Positions 27,373 through 36,382 of a stretch of DNA of 64,000 nucleotides are shown one piece after another. Under the pieces are notes generated by a model. That model did no database searches. It saw only the letters and a list, made by a program, of their open reading frames with translations, and was not told the DNA's origin. The stretch comes from Akkermansiaceae bacterium. Its GTDB lineage: Bacteria > Verrucomicrobiota > Verrucomicrobiia > Verrucomicrobiales > DEV007. Location of the stretch: the NCBI GenBank assembly GCA_024233085.1, contig JACKQC010000002.1, positions 558,001 to 622,000 on the forward strand, given 5' to 3'. The translations under genes were made by a program, and so were the position numbers. Numbering within the stretch: the first letter of the stretch is position 1; each line of letters starts with the position of its first letter.

Positions 27373-28071
27373 ATGGACTCTCTCGAGCAGAAAATCGGGT
27401 ACAAATTCCGCAACTCCCTCCTGCTGGCCGAGGCGCTCACTCACCCGAGCCTCGCCTACGAGACGAACCGTCCGCATTTCGACAATCAACGCCTCGAATA
27501 CCTCGGTGACGCCGTGCTCCAGCTCGTCCTCACCGAACGACTCTTCGAAATCTTCCCCACCTTCAGCGAGGGCCGCCTGACGAAGCTCCGCAGCCGCCTC
27601 GTCTCGCGCGACGCGCTCCGCGAATACGCCTCAGCCGTCGATCTCGGCAAATTCCTCCTCATGGGAAAAGGCGAAGCCGGTTCCGGCGGCCGCAGCCGGC
27701 CCTCCAATCTCGCCGACGCCTTCGAGGCCCTGATCGGCGCGGTCTACATCGATTCCGGATACGACGCCGCGCGCAAATTCATCCTCCAGCAGTGCGCCGC
27801 GTTCATCGACAAAATCGCGCGCGAACCCGAGGAGGTGAATCCCAAGGGCCAACTCCAGGAAATTCTCCAGGCCATCTCCAACACCAGCCCGACCTACCGC
27901 ATCGTCTCCCAGGAAGGACCGGATCACTGCAAGAATTTCACCGCCTGCGTCGAGTGGAACGGACGCACCCTCGGGGTCGGACGGGGAACGAGCAAGAAAG
28001 AGGCCGAGATCCTCGCCGCCACCCATGCCCTCGGCGCGAAGCGATGGGAGAATGTGGCAAACCGTGAATAA
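27373..28071 (+). CDS. rnc: Ribonuclease III
   Basis: Double-strand RNA endonuclease for rRNA and mRNA processing. 232 residues: endonuclease domain with signature NQRLEYLGDAVL and the catalytic DAFEALIGAVY, then a double-stranded RNA-binding domain (NPKGQLQEILQ ... GTSKKEAEILAATHAL). The ATG at 27373 is used; the frame is open back into the tRNA gene, which cannot be coding. Confidence 0.96.
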   Translation: MDSLEQKIGYKFRNSLLLAEALTHPSLAYETNRPHFDNQRLEYLGDAVLQLVLTERLFEIFPTFSEGRLTKLRSRLVSRDALREYASAVDLGKFLLMGKGEAGSGGRSRPSNLADAFEALIGAVYIDSGYDAARKFILQQCAAFIDKIAREPEEVNPKGQLQEILQAISNTSPTYRIVSQEGPDHCKNFTACVEWNGRTLGVGRGTSKKEAEILAATHALGAKRWENVANRE

Positions 28072-28172
28072 GCGCGGAACAACCCGGCGTTGAGTTGCCG
28101 CAACTGCCGGCGCCGGTCCGATTGAGAGCAGTTGCCCGGCTCTTATCGACATTTGTTCACGGACCGTTTTTA

Positions 28173-28212
28173 ACCCAACAGGGTTAGGTCCAGCACCTTA
28201 CCCTGTTTGGTC
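28173..28212. repeat. Dispersed palindromic repeat, copy 5
   Basis: ACCCAACAGGGTTAGGT then inverted TTACCCTGTTTGGTC. It lies between the convergent rnc and GT9 genes. Confidence 0.85.
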
Positions 28213-28230
28213 GGAGTTATTCACCCCTAT

Positions 28231-28270
28231 AAGAAGAAGAAAAATGGACCCGATTTTCTTCTCTTCTTTC
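28231..28270. terminator. Possible bidirectional A/T-rich terminator
   Basis: AAGAAGAAGAAAAAT and ATTTTCTTCTC can pair around a short GGACCCG loop, with T-rich sequence following. It stands between the ends of rnc and the GT9 gene. The stem is weak, so this is tentative. Confidence 0.35.
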
Positions 28271-28313
28271 TTCGAGGGGGGGAAAACGCCGCCGTTTCCG
28301 AGCGCCAACGCGG

Positions 28314-29294
28314 TCAACACACGCCGGGCCGCAACAACGTAGCCGCCCTTTCCGCGACGTCATCCGCCAATATCTCCGCGAAATTGCCCGACGCGTTTCG
28401 AATCACGCGGACGCCCGGGTTTTGCGGCGCCCACACGGCGGGATCGGTCGGGCCAAAAACCAACAAACACGGCAGACCACAGGCGGCGGCGAGGTGCGAA
28501 ATGCCGCTGTCGTGTCCGAGAAAAAGCCGGCAACGCCGCAGCAGCGCGCCCAGCGCGGGCAACGGCAGGTGCGCGGCGTGGTGGAAGGACAGATTCCGTC
28601 CCCTCAGGAGATCGAGAAAGGCGCCGACGGTTCGATCCTCGGCTTCGCCGCTGGAGACGAGGTAGTTGACCTGGCCGGGAAAAAGCCGGTCGAGGGCGGC
28701 GGCGGTTTCGGCCCAGCCTTCGAGGGACCAGTTCTTGCGCGGGCTGCCGCTGCCGGGATGGAGGGCGATCTGGATCGGGCGCGATGCCGAGTCCGGAGGC
28801 GTCGAGGCGAGGAAACGCTCGGCGGCCGTTTCGGAGGCGGCGTCGAAGGACAGTTCGGGGTAGGGTTTCTCGAGAAAGAGCGCCAGTCGTTCGAGCGGTC
28901 GGGCCAACTGCGCGGCGGCGGGTTGATCGGCGAGAGATTCGTCCACCTTGTGCGGTCCCTCGATGAGGGTGGAAACGCCGGAGCGCTCCAGGTTTCCCCG
29001 GAAAAAGCCGTCCGGATCGTAGAGATAGCTCACCACGACGCTGAAGCTCTTGAAGTAGTCCATCAGTTCGGGAGGCAGCAGGGTATTGGGAATGAAGAAG
29101 CTCGAGAGCGGGCCGTATTCGATGGTGCGGCCGCGATGGACGAGACCCGCCGCCCGGGCGAGGTCGATGACGGGCTGGTAGCCAAGCACTTCGATCTCGG
29201 CATCGGGCAGATGTTCGCGCGCCAGGGCGATCGCCGGGAGGGTCAGGATAAAATCGCCGACGGCGCCGCCGCGAATGAAGAGGATCTTGCCCAT
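28314..29294 (-). CDS. Glycosyltransferase family 9 (heptosyltransferase-like)
   Basis: Likely transfers an ADP-activated heptose or related sugar in envelope polysaccharide synthesis at the inner membrane face. About 326 residues with the N-terminal ILFIRGGAVGDFILTLPA loop, a central IALHPGSGSPRKNW nucleotide-sugar motif and the C-terminal GHDSGISHLAAA and VFGPTDPAVW, all GT9 hallmarks. ATG 29294 starts right at the first strand; the open frame extends to 29348 but adds nothing conserved. It is divergent from the sulfatase gene. Confidence 0.88.
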   Translation of the reverse strand: MGKILFIRGGAVGDFILTLPAIALAREHLPDAEIEVLGYQPVIDLARAAGLVHRGRTIEYGPLSSFFIPNTLLPPELMDYFKSFSVVVSYLYDPDGFFRGNLERSGVSTLIEGPHKVDESLADQPAAAQLARPLERLALFLEKPYPELSFDAASETAAERFLASTPPDSASRPIQIALHPGSGSPRKNWSLEGWAETAAALDRLFPGQVNYLVSSGEAEDRTVGAFLDLLRGRNLSFHHAAHLPLPALGALLRRCRLFLGHDSGISHLAAACGLPCLLVFGPTDPAVWAPQNPGVRVIRNASGNFAEILADDVAERAATLLRPGVC

Positions 29295-29400
29295 GGTTTC
29301 CGATGGAAACGTTTTTTGGAGCAACCGCGGCGCGATGTCCATCGCCAAATGCGCGAGCGCGGCGATTGAAACCCGCCGCGAAGTTCCCTATGCTCGGCGC

Positions 29401-30756
29401 ATGATCGGATGGATTCCCGGGCGGCTCGCGGCCCTTCTGTTGCTCTCGGTTCCCGGCTTCGGCTGGACGAAACCGAACATCGTTTTCCTGTTGGCTGACG
29501 ATCTCGGGTATGCGGACGTCGGCTGTTACGGTTGTCCCGACGCCCGGACGCCGAACCTCGACCGGCTGGCGGCCGAGGGGGTGAAGTTCACGAATTTCTA
29601 CGCCAACGGACCCGAATGCACGCCGTCGCGAACCGCGCTCCTGACCGGCCGTTATCCGCAGCGGGCGGGCGGCATGGAGTGCGCCATCGGAACGGGAAAC
29701 GTGGGCCGCTACGACGACGCGATCGCCCTCGCGGAGCGGCACGAACTCGGCTTGCCGGCGCGCCTGGCGGTGCTCGCGCCGGCCCTGAAGGCGGCGGGAT
29801 ACCACAACGCGGTCTTCGGCAAATGGCATCTCGGCTACGAGCCGAAGTTCAGCCCGCTCGACCAGGGCTTCGACGAATTCACCGGCTTCCTCGGCGGAAA
29901 CGTCGATTATTTCCGTCACCGCGAGCTGTCGGATCTCGATGTCTATCTGCGCGGGCGGGAGCCGATCCAGCGCGAGGGATACACCACGAATCTCATCACC
30001 GAGGACGCGATCGATTTTCTCGACCGCCAAGCCGAGGCGCCGGACGAGCCGTTTTTCCTCTATCTCCCGCACGCGGCGCCGCATTTTCCGTTTCAGGGGC
30101 CGATGGACGACGACGGCGGCCTGCCAACGAAGGAAAACTGGACCCGGGGCACGCGCCCGACTTACGTGAGCATGCTCGAGGCCCTCGATTCGGACATCGG
30201 CCGTTTGCTGTCGGTGTTGGAAAAGAACGGGCAGGCGGCAAACACGCTCGTTATTTTTGCCAGCGATCACGGCGCGATGAAACCGGGCCTGAACACGCCG
30301 TGGCGCGACTACAAGGGCACCCTGTTCGAGGGCGGCATCCGCGCGCCCTGCTTCGCGCGCTGGCCGGGCGGGATCGAGCCGGGACAGGTCTCGGGGCAGG
30401 TGTGTTCCATGTTCGACCTGACCCGGAGTCTCCTCGCCGTGGCGGGCGCCTCCGTGCCGGATGGCAAGCCGCTCGATGGCATCGACCTGCTCCAGCGGGT
30501 CCGGGACGGAGAACCGGAGCTGCCGCGCGAACTGTTCTGGCGCTACCGGCGCGAAAAGACGACTTGGTGGGCGGTGCGATCGGGCGATCTGAAACTCGTC
30601 CGCAAAACGGACGGCGACAAGGTGGAGGAGTGGCTTTTCGATCTGACAACGGACCCGGGGGAAGCGACGGATTTGTCCCGATCCCGTGAAAACGATCGGC
30701 TGGCGCTTCAGCGAAAAATCATGGCGTGGGAAAAAGAAGTCCCGCCGATGCGCTGA
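29401..30756 (+). CDS. Exported type I sulfatase
   Basis: 451 residues with a signal peptide (LLLLSVPGFGWT) and an arylsulfatase fold. PNIVFLLADDLGYADVG carries the metal Asp pair, and CTPSRTALLTGRYP is the C-x-P-S-R sulfatase signature whose Cys is converted to formylglycine. ASDHGAMKPG completes the calcium site. The Cys form can be matured by FGE or an anaerobic radical SAM enzyme; neither is recognised next to it. Abundant sulfatases are typical of PVC bacteria degrading sulfated polysaccharides. Substrate unknown. Confidence 0.92.
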   Translation: MIGWIPGRLAALLLLSVPGFGWTKPNIVFLLADDLGYADVGCYGCPDARTPNLDRLAAEGVKFTNFYANGPECTPSRTALLTGRYPQRAGGMECAIGTGNVGRYDDAIALAERHELGLPARLAVLAPALKAAGYHNAVFGKWHLGYEPKFSPLDQGFDEFTGFLGGNVDYFRHRELSDLDVYLRGREPIQREGYTTNLITEDAIDFLDRQAEAPDEPFFLYLPHAAPHFPFQGPMDDDGGLPTKENWTRGTRPTYVSMLEALDSDIGRLLSVLEKNGQAANTLVIFASDHGAMKPGLNTPWRDYKGTLFEGGIRAPCFARWPGGIEPGQVSGQVCSMFDLTRSLLAVAGASVPDGKPLDGIDLLQRVRDGEPELPRELFWRYRREKTTWWAVRSGDLKLVRKTDGDKVEEWLFDLTTDPGEATDLSRSRENDRLALQRKIMAWEKEVPPMR

Positions 30757-30840
30757 ACGAACGCCCCCGGCTCGACAAAGCAAAGGCGCGCCGGATTGAA
30801 AAACTTCGCCCAAACCCCCAAAGTCCAACCTCTCCCCGCC

Positions 30841-32211
30841 ATGAAAGACATGATCGCCCGTTCGTTCTGGTTCCTCCTCGTCACGACAACGCTCGCGGCC
30901 GCGGCCGCCGGGCAAAGTCCGTCCGGCAAAGTCGAGACGCACCCCAGTCCCGAGCACCGCGAGGCGGTTGCGGGATGGCTGGATCGGCACGTCGCGGAGG
31001 TCGTCGCCGTCTACAAGCATTTCCACGCCAATCCCGAGCTGTCGCTCCAGGAATTGAAGACCGCCACGACCATCGCCCGCGGGCTGGAGAAGGCCGGATA
31101 CGAAGTGACTCAGGGTGTCGGGCAGACCGGGGTCGTGGCCGTGCTGAAAAACGGCGACGGACCCACCCTGCTCATCCGCGGCGATATGGACGGACTGCCC
31201 GTGATCGAGGAAACCGGAGTCGACTACGCCAGTCAGGTCCGGGTGAAAAAGCCGGACGGCACCACGGTGGGCGCCATGCACGCGTGCGGACATGATGTGC
31301 ATTCGTCGATGTTGCTGGGAGTGGGGCCGCTCCTGAGCGATCTGAAAACCCAGTGGAAAGGCACGCTCGTCCTGGTGGCCCAGCCCGCCGAGGAAGTCGG
31401 GAAAGGCGCGCGGATGATGATCGCCGACGGGTTGTTCGAGCGATTTCCGAAACCGGATTACTGCCTCTCGCTGCACGTGAAGCACGATCTGCCGGCGGGC
31501 GCGATCGGTTACACCTCCGGCTATGCGTTCGCGAATGTCGACTCGGTCGATATCACCATCCACGGAAAGGGCGGTCACGGCGCGCGCCCGAACGACACCG
31601 TCGATCCCATTGTCACGGCCGCCCATGTCATCACCGCCCTGCAAACGATCGTCAGCCGCCGGGTGAATCCGGTGGAGCCGGCGGTGGTCACGGTGGGTTC
31701 CATCCATGGCGGCACGAAACACAACATCATTCCCGACGAGGTGAAGCTCCAGCTCACGGTCCGGTCCTATTCCGACGCGGTGCGCCGGCGGTTGCTGGAC
31801 GGCATCCGGCAGATCACGGTGGACACCTGCCGGACCTTCGGCTGTCCCCGGGAGCCCGAAGTGCGCGTCGACAAGGAGGAGTACACCCCCGCCGCCTACA
31901 ACGATCCGGCGCTGACCGCGGCCGCGGTGAGCCTGTTCGGCACGCTGATCGGGCCTGAAAATGTGAAGGAACTGGCCGCCGAAATGGGCGGCGAGGATTT
32001 CGGCCGATTCGCGAAACATCTCGGCGTGCCGGGGCTGCAGTACCGGGTCGGGGGCGTGAGCCTGGACCGGTACGCCGCCGCTCAACAACCCGGCGCCGGG
32101 CCGCTGCCGTCGCTGCACTCGGCGTTGTTTTATCCCGACCCGGACCCGACCGTTCGCCTCGCCGTCGAGTCGATGGCGAATCTCGCGCTGAGCTTGCTGG
32201 CAAAACCGTGA
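30841..32211 (+). CDS. Exported M20-family amidohydrolase
   Basis: 456 residues: signal peptide (about 1-25) then an M20D-type metallo-amidohydrolase with HANPELSLQE, IRGDMDGLP, HACGHDVHSSMLLG, PAEEVGKGARMM and a dimerisation domain with GKGGHGARPNDT, and a final EMGGEDFGRF. These are the zinc ligands and catalytic Glu of peptidase/aminoacylase-like hydrolases. It probably cleaves N-acyl amino acids or small peptides in the periplasm. ATG 30841 is preferred over a TTG at 30796. It follows the sulfatase gene by 84 bases. Confidence 0.88.
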   Translation: MKDMIARSFWFLLVTTTLAAAAAGQSPSGKVETHPSPEHREAVAGWLDRHVAEVVAVYKHFHANPELSLQELKTATTIARGLEKAGYEVTQGVGQTGVVAVLKNGDGPTLLIRGDMDGLPVIEETGVDYASQVRVKKPDGTTVGAMHACGHDVHSSMLLGVGPLLSDLKTQWKGTLVLVAQPAEEVGKGARMMIADGLFERFPKPDYCLSLHVKHDLPAGAIGYTSGYAFANVDSVDITIHGKGGHGARPNDTVDPIVTAAHVITALQTIVSRRVNPVEPAVVTVGSIHGGTKHNIIPDEVKLQLTVRSYSDAVRRRLLDGIRQITVDTCRTFGCPREPEVRVDKEEYTPAAYNDPALTAAAVSLFGTLIGPENVKELAAEMGGEDFGRFAKHLGVPGLQYRVGGVSLDRYAAAQQPGAGPLPSLHSALFYPDPDPTVRLAVESMANLALSLLAKP

Positions 32212-32221
32212 CCGGGCGGGC

Positions 32222-34117
32222 TCAGCCCTCGTCCCGCTCCTCCGAATCCTCGGCGCCGTAACCGTCAAAGTCATCCTCCTCGTCGACGGCGTCGATCGAG
32301 AGGCGGTCGATGAACTTGTTGAGCAGGCTGTCGGTGATGCCCGGCACGGCGGTGACTTCGTCGAAGCTGACGAAGGGCCGGTGCTCGATCAGGCGCTTGG
32401 CGAGAGCCGGCCCGATGCCGGGCAGGCTCAGCAGTTGTTCCTTCGTGGCGCTGTTGAGATTGACGAGCGGCCCGGAAGGCTCGCAGATCTCGGTCGGATC
32501 GGTCTCGTCGCGCTGGACGTGATCGTCCTCATCGGTCAGGTCGCCGCTGCCCTCGGGATGATAGGGCCAGTCCTGGACCGGTTCGTGCGGATCTTCGCCC
32601 GCGTGATAGTCGTGATCGTGGTAGGGATCGTGGTATTCGCGGCCATGTTCGCCGTCGTGCCAACTCGTGTCGTGATCCGGATCGTAGGGACGGAAGCGTT
32701 CGTCGTCATCGTCGCCGTGGCCGTGCCCGGCCCGGTCGGGATCGTGGGGAATGTGGGAGGACTCCTCCTCGTAGAGGTGGGCGTGTTCCTTTTCGTATTG
32801 CTCAATCTCGCGGCGGTGAAGCTCCGCCTTTTCCTCCTCGGACAAGTCTTCGGGGCTCTTGCTGTAAAGCAGCGCGAGTCGTTCCTGTTCGGTGGCTTCC
32901 TCGGAGGCGCGGGCCATTCGGCGGGCCCGCTCCATGAACAGGGCGATCACGATGCAGATTTCGTAGAGGAGAATCAGCGGTCCGCCGAGAAGCATGAGCG
33001 TGAACACGTCGGGCGGCGTGAGAATGGCGGCCGCCACCAGGATGACGACCCAGGCGTAGGACCGCGTGCTCTGCATGACGCGGGCCGTCAGCAGCTCGAG
33101 CTTCACCAGGATGGTCACGATGACGGGCAACTGGAAACTGATGCCGAACACCAGCGTCAGGCGGGTGATGAAATTGATGTACTCGGTGATGCCGTAGTTG
33201 ACCGACTTCGTCGAGTTCTGCGAGATGATGAGCTTGTCGCGGGACTCGTCATAGTAAACCGCGAGCTGCGAATTGCGCTCCACCGCGATGAGCTGGGTGA
33301 GGTAATTTCGGACGGCGGCGCGGGTCTCGGGATCGAGCTGCGGACCTTCCTTCCCGAGTGTCGGGCTTTCACCGGCGTCGGGAGTGGCGTCGGAAACGGC
33401 GTCAGATTTGGGCGTTTCGGGAGTCGCGGGCGCGGGGGCGGAATTCGCCTCCGGTTTGGCGGAGTCGCCGGTCGCGGGTTTCCCGGCCGGTTTCGGCGGG
33501 TTTTTGACGGGAACCGCCTCGACGTAGGACAGTTTTTCGACCCGTTCGATGACGGGCGGGGCGATGGCGCCGGTGCGTTCGAGATAGAAGGCGTAGAAAA
33601 ACTTCAGCGCGATGGGACAGGCGAGAAAGAAGGCGAACGAGGCGCCGAGAAGGAACAGGACGAAGCCAATGGAGACGCCCGGCACGACGTACCGTTTTTC
33701 CGACTGCTTGAGGCCCGGCATGATGAATTCGCCGATGAACCAGACCAGGATTGGAAAGGTCAGGATCACGGCCGCGATGAACGCGACCTTGATCGAGAGC
33801 ATGAGGATTTCCTGCGGGCGCAGGGTCAGGAAATTGATGTGCTCGAAAAGCGTGGAGCCGTCGTCCAGCTTGGCGAGCTTGGCGGGCAACTGGATGAACT
33901 CGAAGATCTGGACGTTGAACGCGAAGGTCGCGACCGTCGCGACGATCAGGGCGATGAGCACCTTGCCCATCGTCTTGCGCAGGTCTTCGAGGTGGTCGAG
34001 AAAGGGCTTTTCGTACGGGTCGTACCCGTCGTCGGCGCCCGGCGAGGGCCGGCTGGTGCGCGCGCGGGCCGTCGCCTCGCGCAGTTTGAAAAGCTTTTCG
34101 AAAACGGTCTTGAGCAT
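32222..34117 (-). CDS. tatC: TatC translocase with large internal insert and C-terminal HhH domain
   Basis: Core of the twin-arginine translocase, but at 631 residues more than twice the usual ~250. Residues 40-190 contain the first TatC helices (FLDHLEDLRKTMGKVLIAL, then RPQEILMLSIKVAF). Residues about 205-285 are an inserted Pro/Ala/Glu-rich stretch in a periplasmic loop. The last helices follow (about 310-405). Residues about 410-570 form a charged, Asp/His-rich tail, and residues about 573-615 a ComEA-like helix-hairpin-helix (VNLNSATKEQLLSLPGIGPA). The HhH region suggests DNA or protein binding on the cytoplasmic side. No tatA/B gene is visible. Confidence 0.9.
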   Translation of the reverse strand: MLKTVFEKLFKLREATARARTSRPSPGADDGYDPYEKPFLDHLEDLRKTMGKVLIALIVATVATFAFNVQIFEFIQLPAKLAKLDDGSTLFEHINFLTLRPQEILMLSIKVAFIAAVILTFPILVWFIGEFIMPGLKQSEKRYVVPGVSIGFVLFLLGASFAFFLACPIALKFFYAFYLERTGAIAPPVIERVEKLSYVEAVPVKNPPKPAGKPATGDSAKPEANSAPAPATPETPKSDAVSDATPDAGESPTLGKEGPQLDPETRAAVRNYLTQLIAVERNSQLAVYYDESRDKLIISQNSTKSVNYGITEYINFITRLTLVFGISFQLPVIVTILVKLELLTARVMQSTRSYAWVVILVAAAILTPPDVFTLMLLGGPLILLYEICIVIALFMERARRMARASEEATEQERLALLYSKSPEDLSEEEKAELHRREIEQYEKEHAHLYEEESSHIPHDPDRAGHGHGDDDDERFRPYDPDHDTSWHDGEHGREYHDPYHDHDYHAGEDPHEPVQDWPYHPEGSGDLTDEDDHVQRDETDPTEICEPSGPLVNLNSATKEQLLSLPGIGPALAKRLIEHRPFVSFDEVTAVPGITDSLLNKFIDRLSIDAVDEEDDFDGYGAEDSEERDEG

Positions 34118-34246
34118 CGGCTTGGGGAAGGAGGTCTGGGGCGGAAATCTATCGAGAAATGGCCTTTCGGCAAAGACGCGTCAAGCGGCGACCGCAACCG
34201 CGCTGGCGCGATCGAGACGCCCGTACCGGCGCGCGCCGCGAAAGGC

Positions 34247-35629
34247 TCACAAGGCCGGCGGATTCTTGATGTGCCGCCACCAGCGCCCGATCTGCCGGGT
34301 GACATTGGCCGGCGCCGGCGCGCCGGTTCCTTTGCGGGCCTTGAGCGCGTTTTCGAGCTTCAGGACCTTGCGCACCGCGACCGGATCGAAGGCCTCCGAG
34401 TGGGCGCGCCATTCCTCGTCGGTGAGATTGGGAAAATCCTTGCCCGTTTCCAGGCAGTAAGCCGTCAGTTTGCCGACGATCTCATGGGCCGTACGAAAGG
34501 GCACGCCCTCCACCACCAGGTAGTCCGCCAGGTCCGTCGCGAGCAAAAACGGGTCCGACGCCGCCTCGCGGGCCCGATCCGGCCGGACCCGGGCGACGGC
34601 CATCATTTCGGCGAAAACCTCCAGCGCGAGCTTGACGGTGTCGATGGAGTCGAAGAGCGGCTCCTTGTCCTCCTGCATGTCCCGGTTGTAGGTCATCGGC
34701 AGACCCTTCAGCGTGGTGAGGAGCGAGAGCAGGTTCCCGTAGAGCCGGCCCGTCTTGCCGCGGGTCAGTTCCGCCACGTCCGGGTTTTTCTTCTGCGGCA
34801 TCAGGCTGGAACCCGTGGTGTGGGCGTCGCTCAGCTCGATGAAGCCGAACTCCGCCGAAGCCCACAGAATCACATCCTCGCTCAGCCGCGACAGGTGCGT
34901 CCCGACCAGGGCGAGGACAAAAAGCAACTCGGCGACGAAATCGCGGTCGCTCACGGCATCCATGCTGTTCTGGGAAATCGCGGCGAAGCCCAGTTGATCC
35001 GCGACAAGCTTGCGGTCGAGCACGATGGTCGAGCCCGCCAGAGCGCCCGAGCCGAGCGGCATCACGTTGATCCGCCGGTGGCAGTCGCGCAGCCGGTCGC
35101 GGTCGCGGTCGAGCATTTCCAGATAGGCCAGCAGATGATGGGCGAAAAGCACCGGTTGCCCGCGTTGCAGGTGCGTGTAGCCCGGAATGACGGCGTCCGC
35201 GTGGTTTTCCGCGCAAATCAACAGCGCCTCCATCAGCGCGAGGAGCCGGCGATGGATGGCCTGAACCTCCGCGCGGCAGTAGAGACGCGCGTCGAGCGCC
35301 ACCTGATCGTTCCGGCTGCGGGCGGTGTGGAGTTTCGCGCCGGCGGGGCCGATTTTTTCCGTCAGGGCGGCCTCGATGTTCATGTGCACGTCCTCGAGGC
35401 TGACGCGGAACTTGAATTGGCCCGACTCGATTTCGGCGTGGATTTCCTGAAGCCCGCGCTTGATGGCGCGCAGATCGGCCTTGGTCAGGATACCCGCCGC
35501 CTCCAGCGCCGTCGCATGCGCGATGGAGCCCTGAATATCATAGGGATACAGGCGCCAGTCGAACGAGACGGATTCGCCGTAGCGTTGGACGAGATTCGAG
35601 GTTTCCGTCTGGAAGCGGCCTTTCCACAT
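34247..35629 (-). CDS. argH: Argininosuccinate lyase
   Basis: Last step of arginine synthesis: cleaves argininosuccinate to arginine and fumarate. 460 residues, with the fumarase/aspartase signature GSSLMPQKKNPD, the region HTARSRNDQVALDARLY, and GYTHLQRGQPV. The ATG at 35629 (MWKGRFQTETSN) matches the usual ArgH N-terminus; the longer open frame upstream overlaps the Fur-family gene and is not coding. Confidence 0.97.
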   Translation of the reverse strand: MWKGRFQTETSNLVQRYGESVSFDWRLYPYDIQGSIAHATALEAAGILTKADLRAIKRGLQEIHAEIESGQFKFRVSLEDVHMNIEAALTEKIGPAGAKLHTARSRNDQVALDARLYCRAEVQAIHRRLLALMEALLICAENHADAVIPGYTHLQRGQPVLFAHHLLAYLEMLDRDRDRLRDCHRRINVMPLGSGALAGSTIVLDRKLVADQLGFAAISQNSMDAVSDRDFVAELLFVLALVGTHLSRLSEDVILWASAEFGFIELSDAHTTGSSLMPQKKNPDVAELTRGKTGRLYGNLLSLLTTLKGLPMTYNRDMQEDKEPLFDSIDTVKLALEVFAEMMAVARVRPDRAREAASDPFLLATDLADYLVVEGVPFRTAHEIVGKLTAYCLETGKDFPNLTDEEWRAHSEAFDPVAVRKVLKLENALKARKGTGAPAPANVTRQIGRWWRHIKNPPAL

Positions 35630-35739
35630 GGCGGTCGGAGAGCGTGCGTGAGCGGGATTCGGAAAAAGGCCCACCTTAGCAGCGGTCGCCCGCATCGGCA
35701 ACGGGCGGTCGCTGTCCGACTCCGCCGGCGGGAGGGCAT

Positions 35740-36231
35740 CTACCGGCGGCCCTTTTTCCCGAGCCGCATCTCGAGCAGGTTCGGACAGAGGCCCTCCTTG
35801 CGCAATTGATCGCAGCAGGCCTCGACGCGCATCGACTTCTTCGTCGGGCGAAAGCCGAGCCGCCGGGTGATGCAGTCGAAGAGCAGCTCGATGTGCTCGT
35901 CCTCGAACTCGATCACCTTCCCACAGTCGACGCAGATGAGGTGATTGTGATGGGGATGATCGACAAAGTTCGGGTCGTAGTATTTCTGGTCGCGTCCCAG
36001 GTCGATCTCGCGCAGCAAACCGCTCTCCACGAGAAGCGTGAGCGTCCGGTAAAGCGTGGCTCGCGACGTCGCCGGATCGATGCGCCGGGCCATGGCCCAC
36101 AACTGCTCGGCGGTGAAGTGCTCCTCCGTCCCGAACGCCGCCTCGACGATGACATCGCGCTGCGCGGTGCGCCGCAGTCCCTTGGCGCGGATGTAGGCGT
36201 CGAATCGTTCTTTGACTTCGGGATCGAGCAT
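35740..36231 (-). CDS. Fur-family metal-responsive repressor
   Basis: 163 residues: winged-helix DNA-binding half (GLRRTAQRDVIVEAAF, TSRATLYRTLTLLVESGLL) and a dimerisation half with DHPHHNHLICVDCGKVIEF, the metal-binding His cluster and first CxxC of Fur proteins. The usual second CxxC is not obvious; the tail has CCDQLRKEGLC instead. It could be Fur, Zur or PerR. ATG 36231 is the start. It sits between a MetE-like gene and argH on the same strand, and no Fur box was identified. Confidence 0.88.
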   Translation of the reverse strand: MLDPEVKERFDAYIRAKGLRRTAQRDVIVEAAFGTEEHFTAEQLWAMARRIDPATSRATLYRTLTLLVESGLLREIDLGRDQKYYDPNFVDHPHHNHLICVDCGKVIEFEDEHIELLFDCITRRLGFRPTKKSMRVEACCDQLRKEGLCPNLLEMRLGKKGRR

Positions 36232-36334
36232 GTCTTTCGGTCGAGTGTGTCCGGCAACGGCGCAAGGGTCAATGGCGTTCCAGGCGGCACGGGCGTCCCG
36301 CCCGCGAACCCGTGGCCGGGATGGCCAAGTCACC

Positions 36335-36375
36335 GACCTAACAGGGTTAGGTCGGTGAGCCAACCCTGTCGGGTC
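36335..36375. repeat. Dispersed palindromic repeat, copy 6
   Basis: GACCTAACAGGGTTAGGTC, a perfect palindrome apart from its centre, followed by inverted CAACCCTGTCGGGTC. It lies between the end of the MetE-like gene and the start of the Fur-family gene. Confidence 0.85.
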
Positions 36376-36382
36376 GGGCGCT

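Noticed and set aside
28360..32274. 1,300-codon open frame on the minus strand
   Set aside because: It runs antisense to the sulfatase and M20 genes and out of frame with GT9; its translation is Arg/Pro-rich without motifs.
32381..35809. 1,142-codon open frame on the plus strand
   Set aside because: Antisense shadow of tatC and argH; no protein features.
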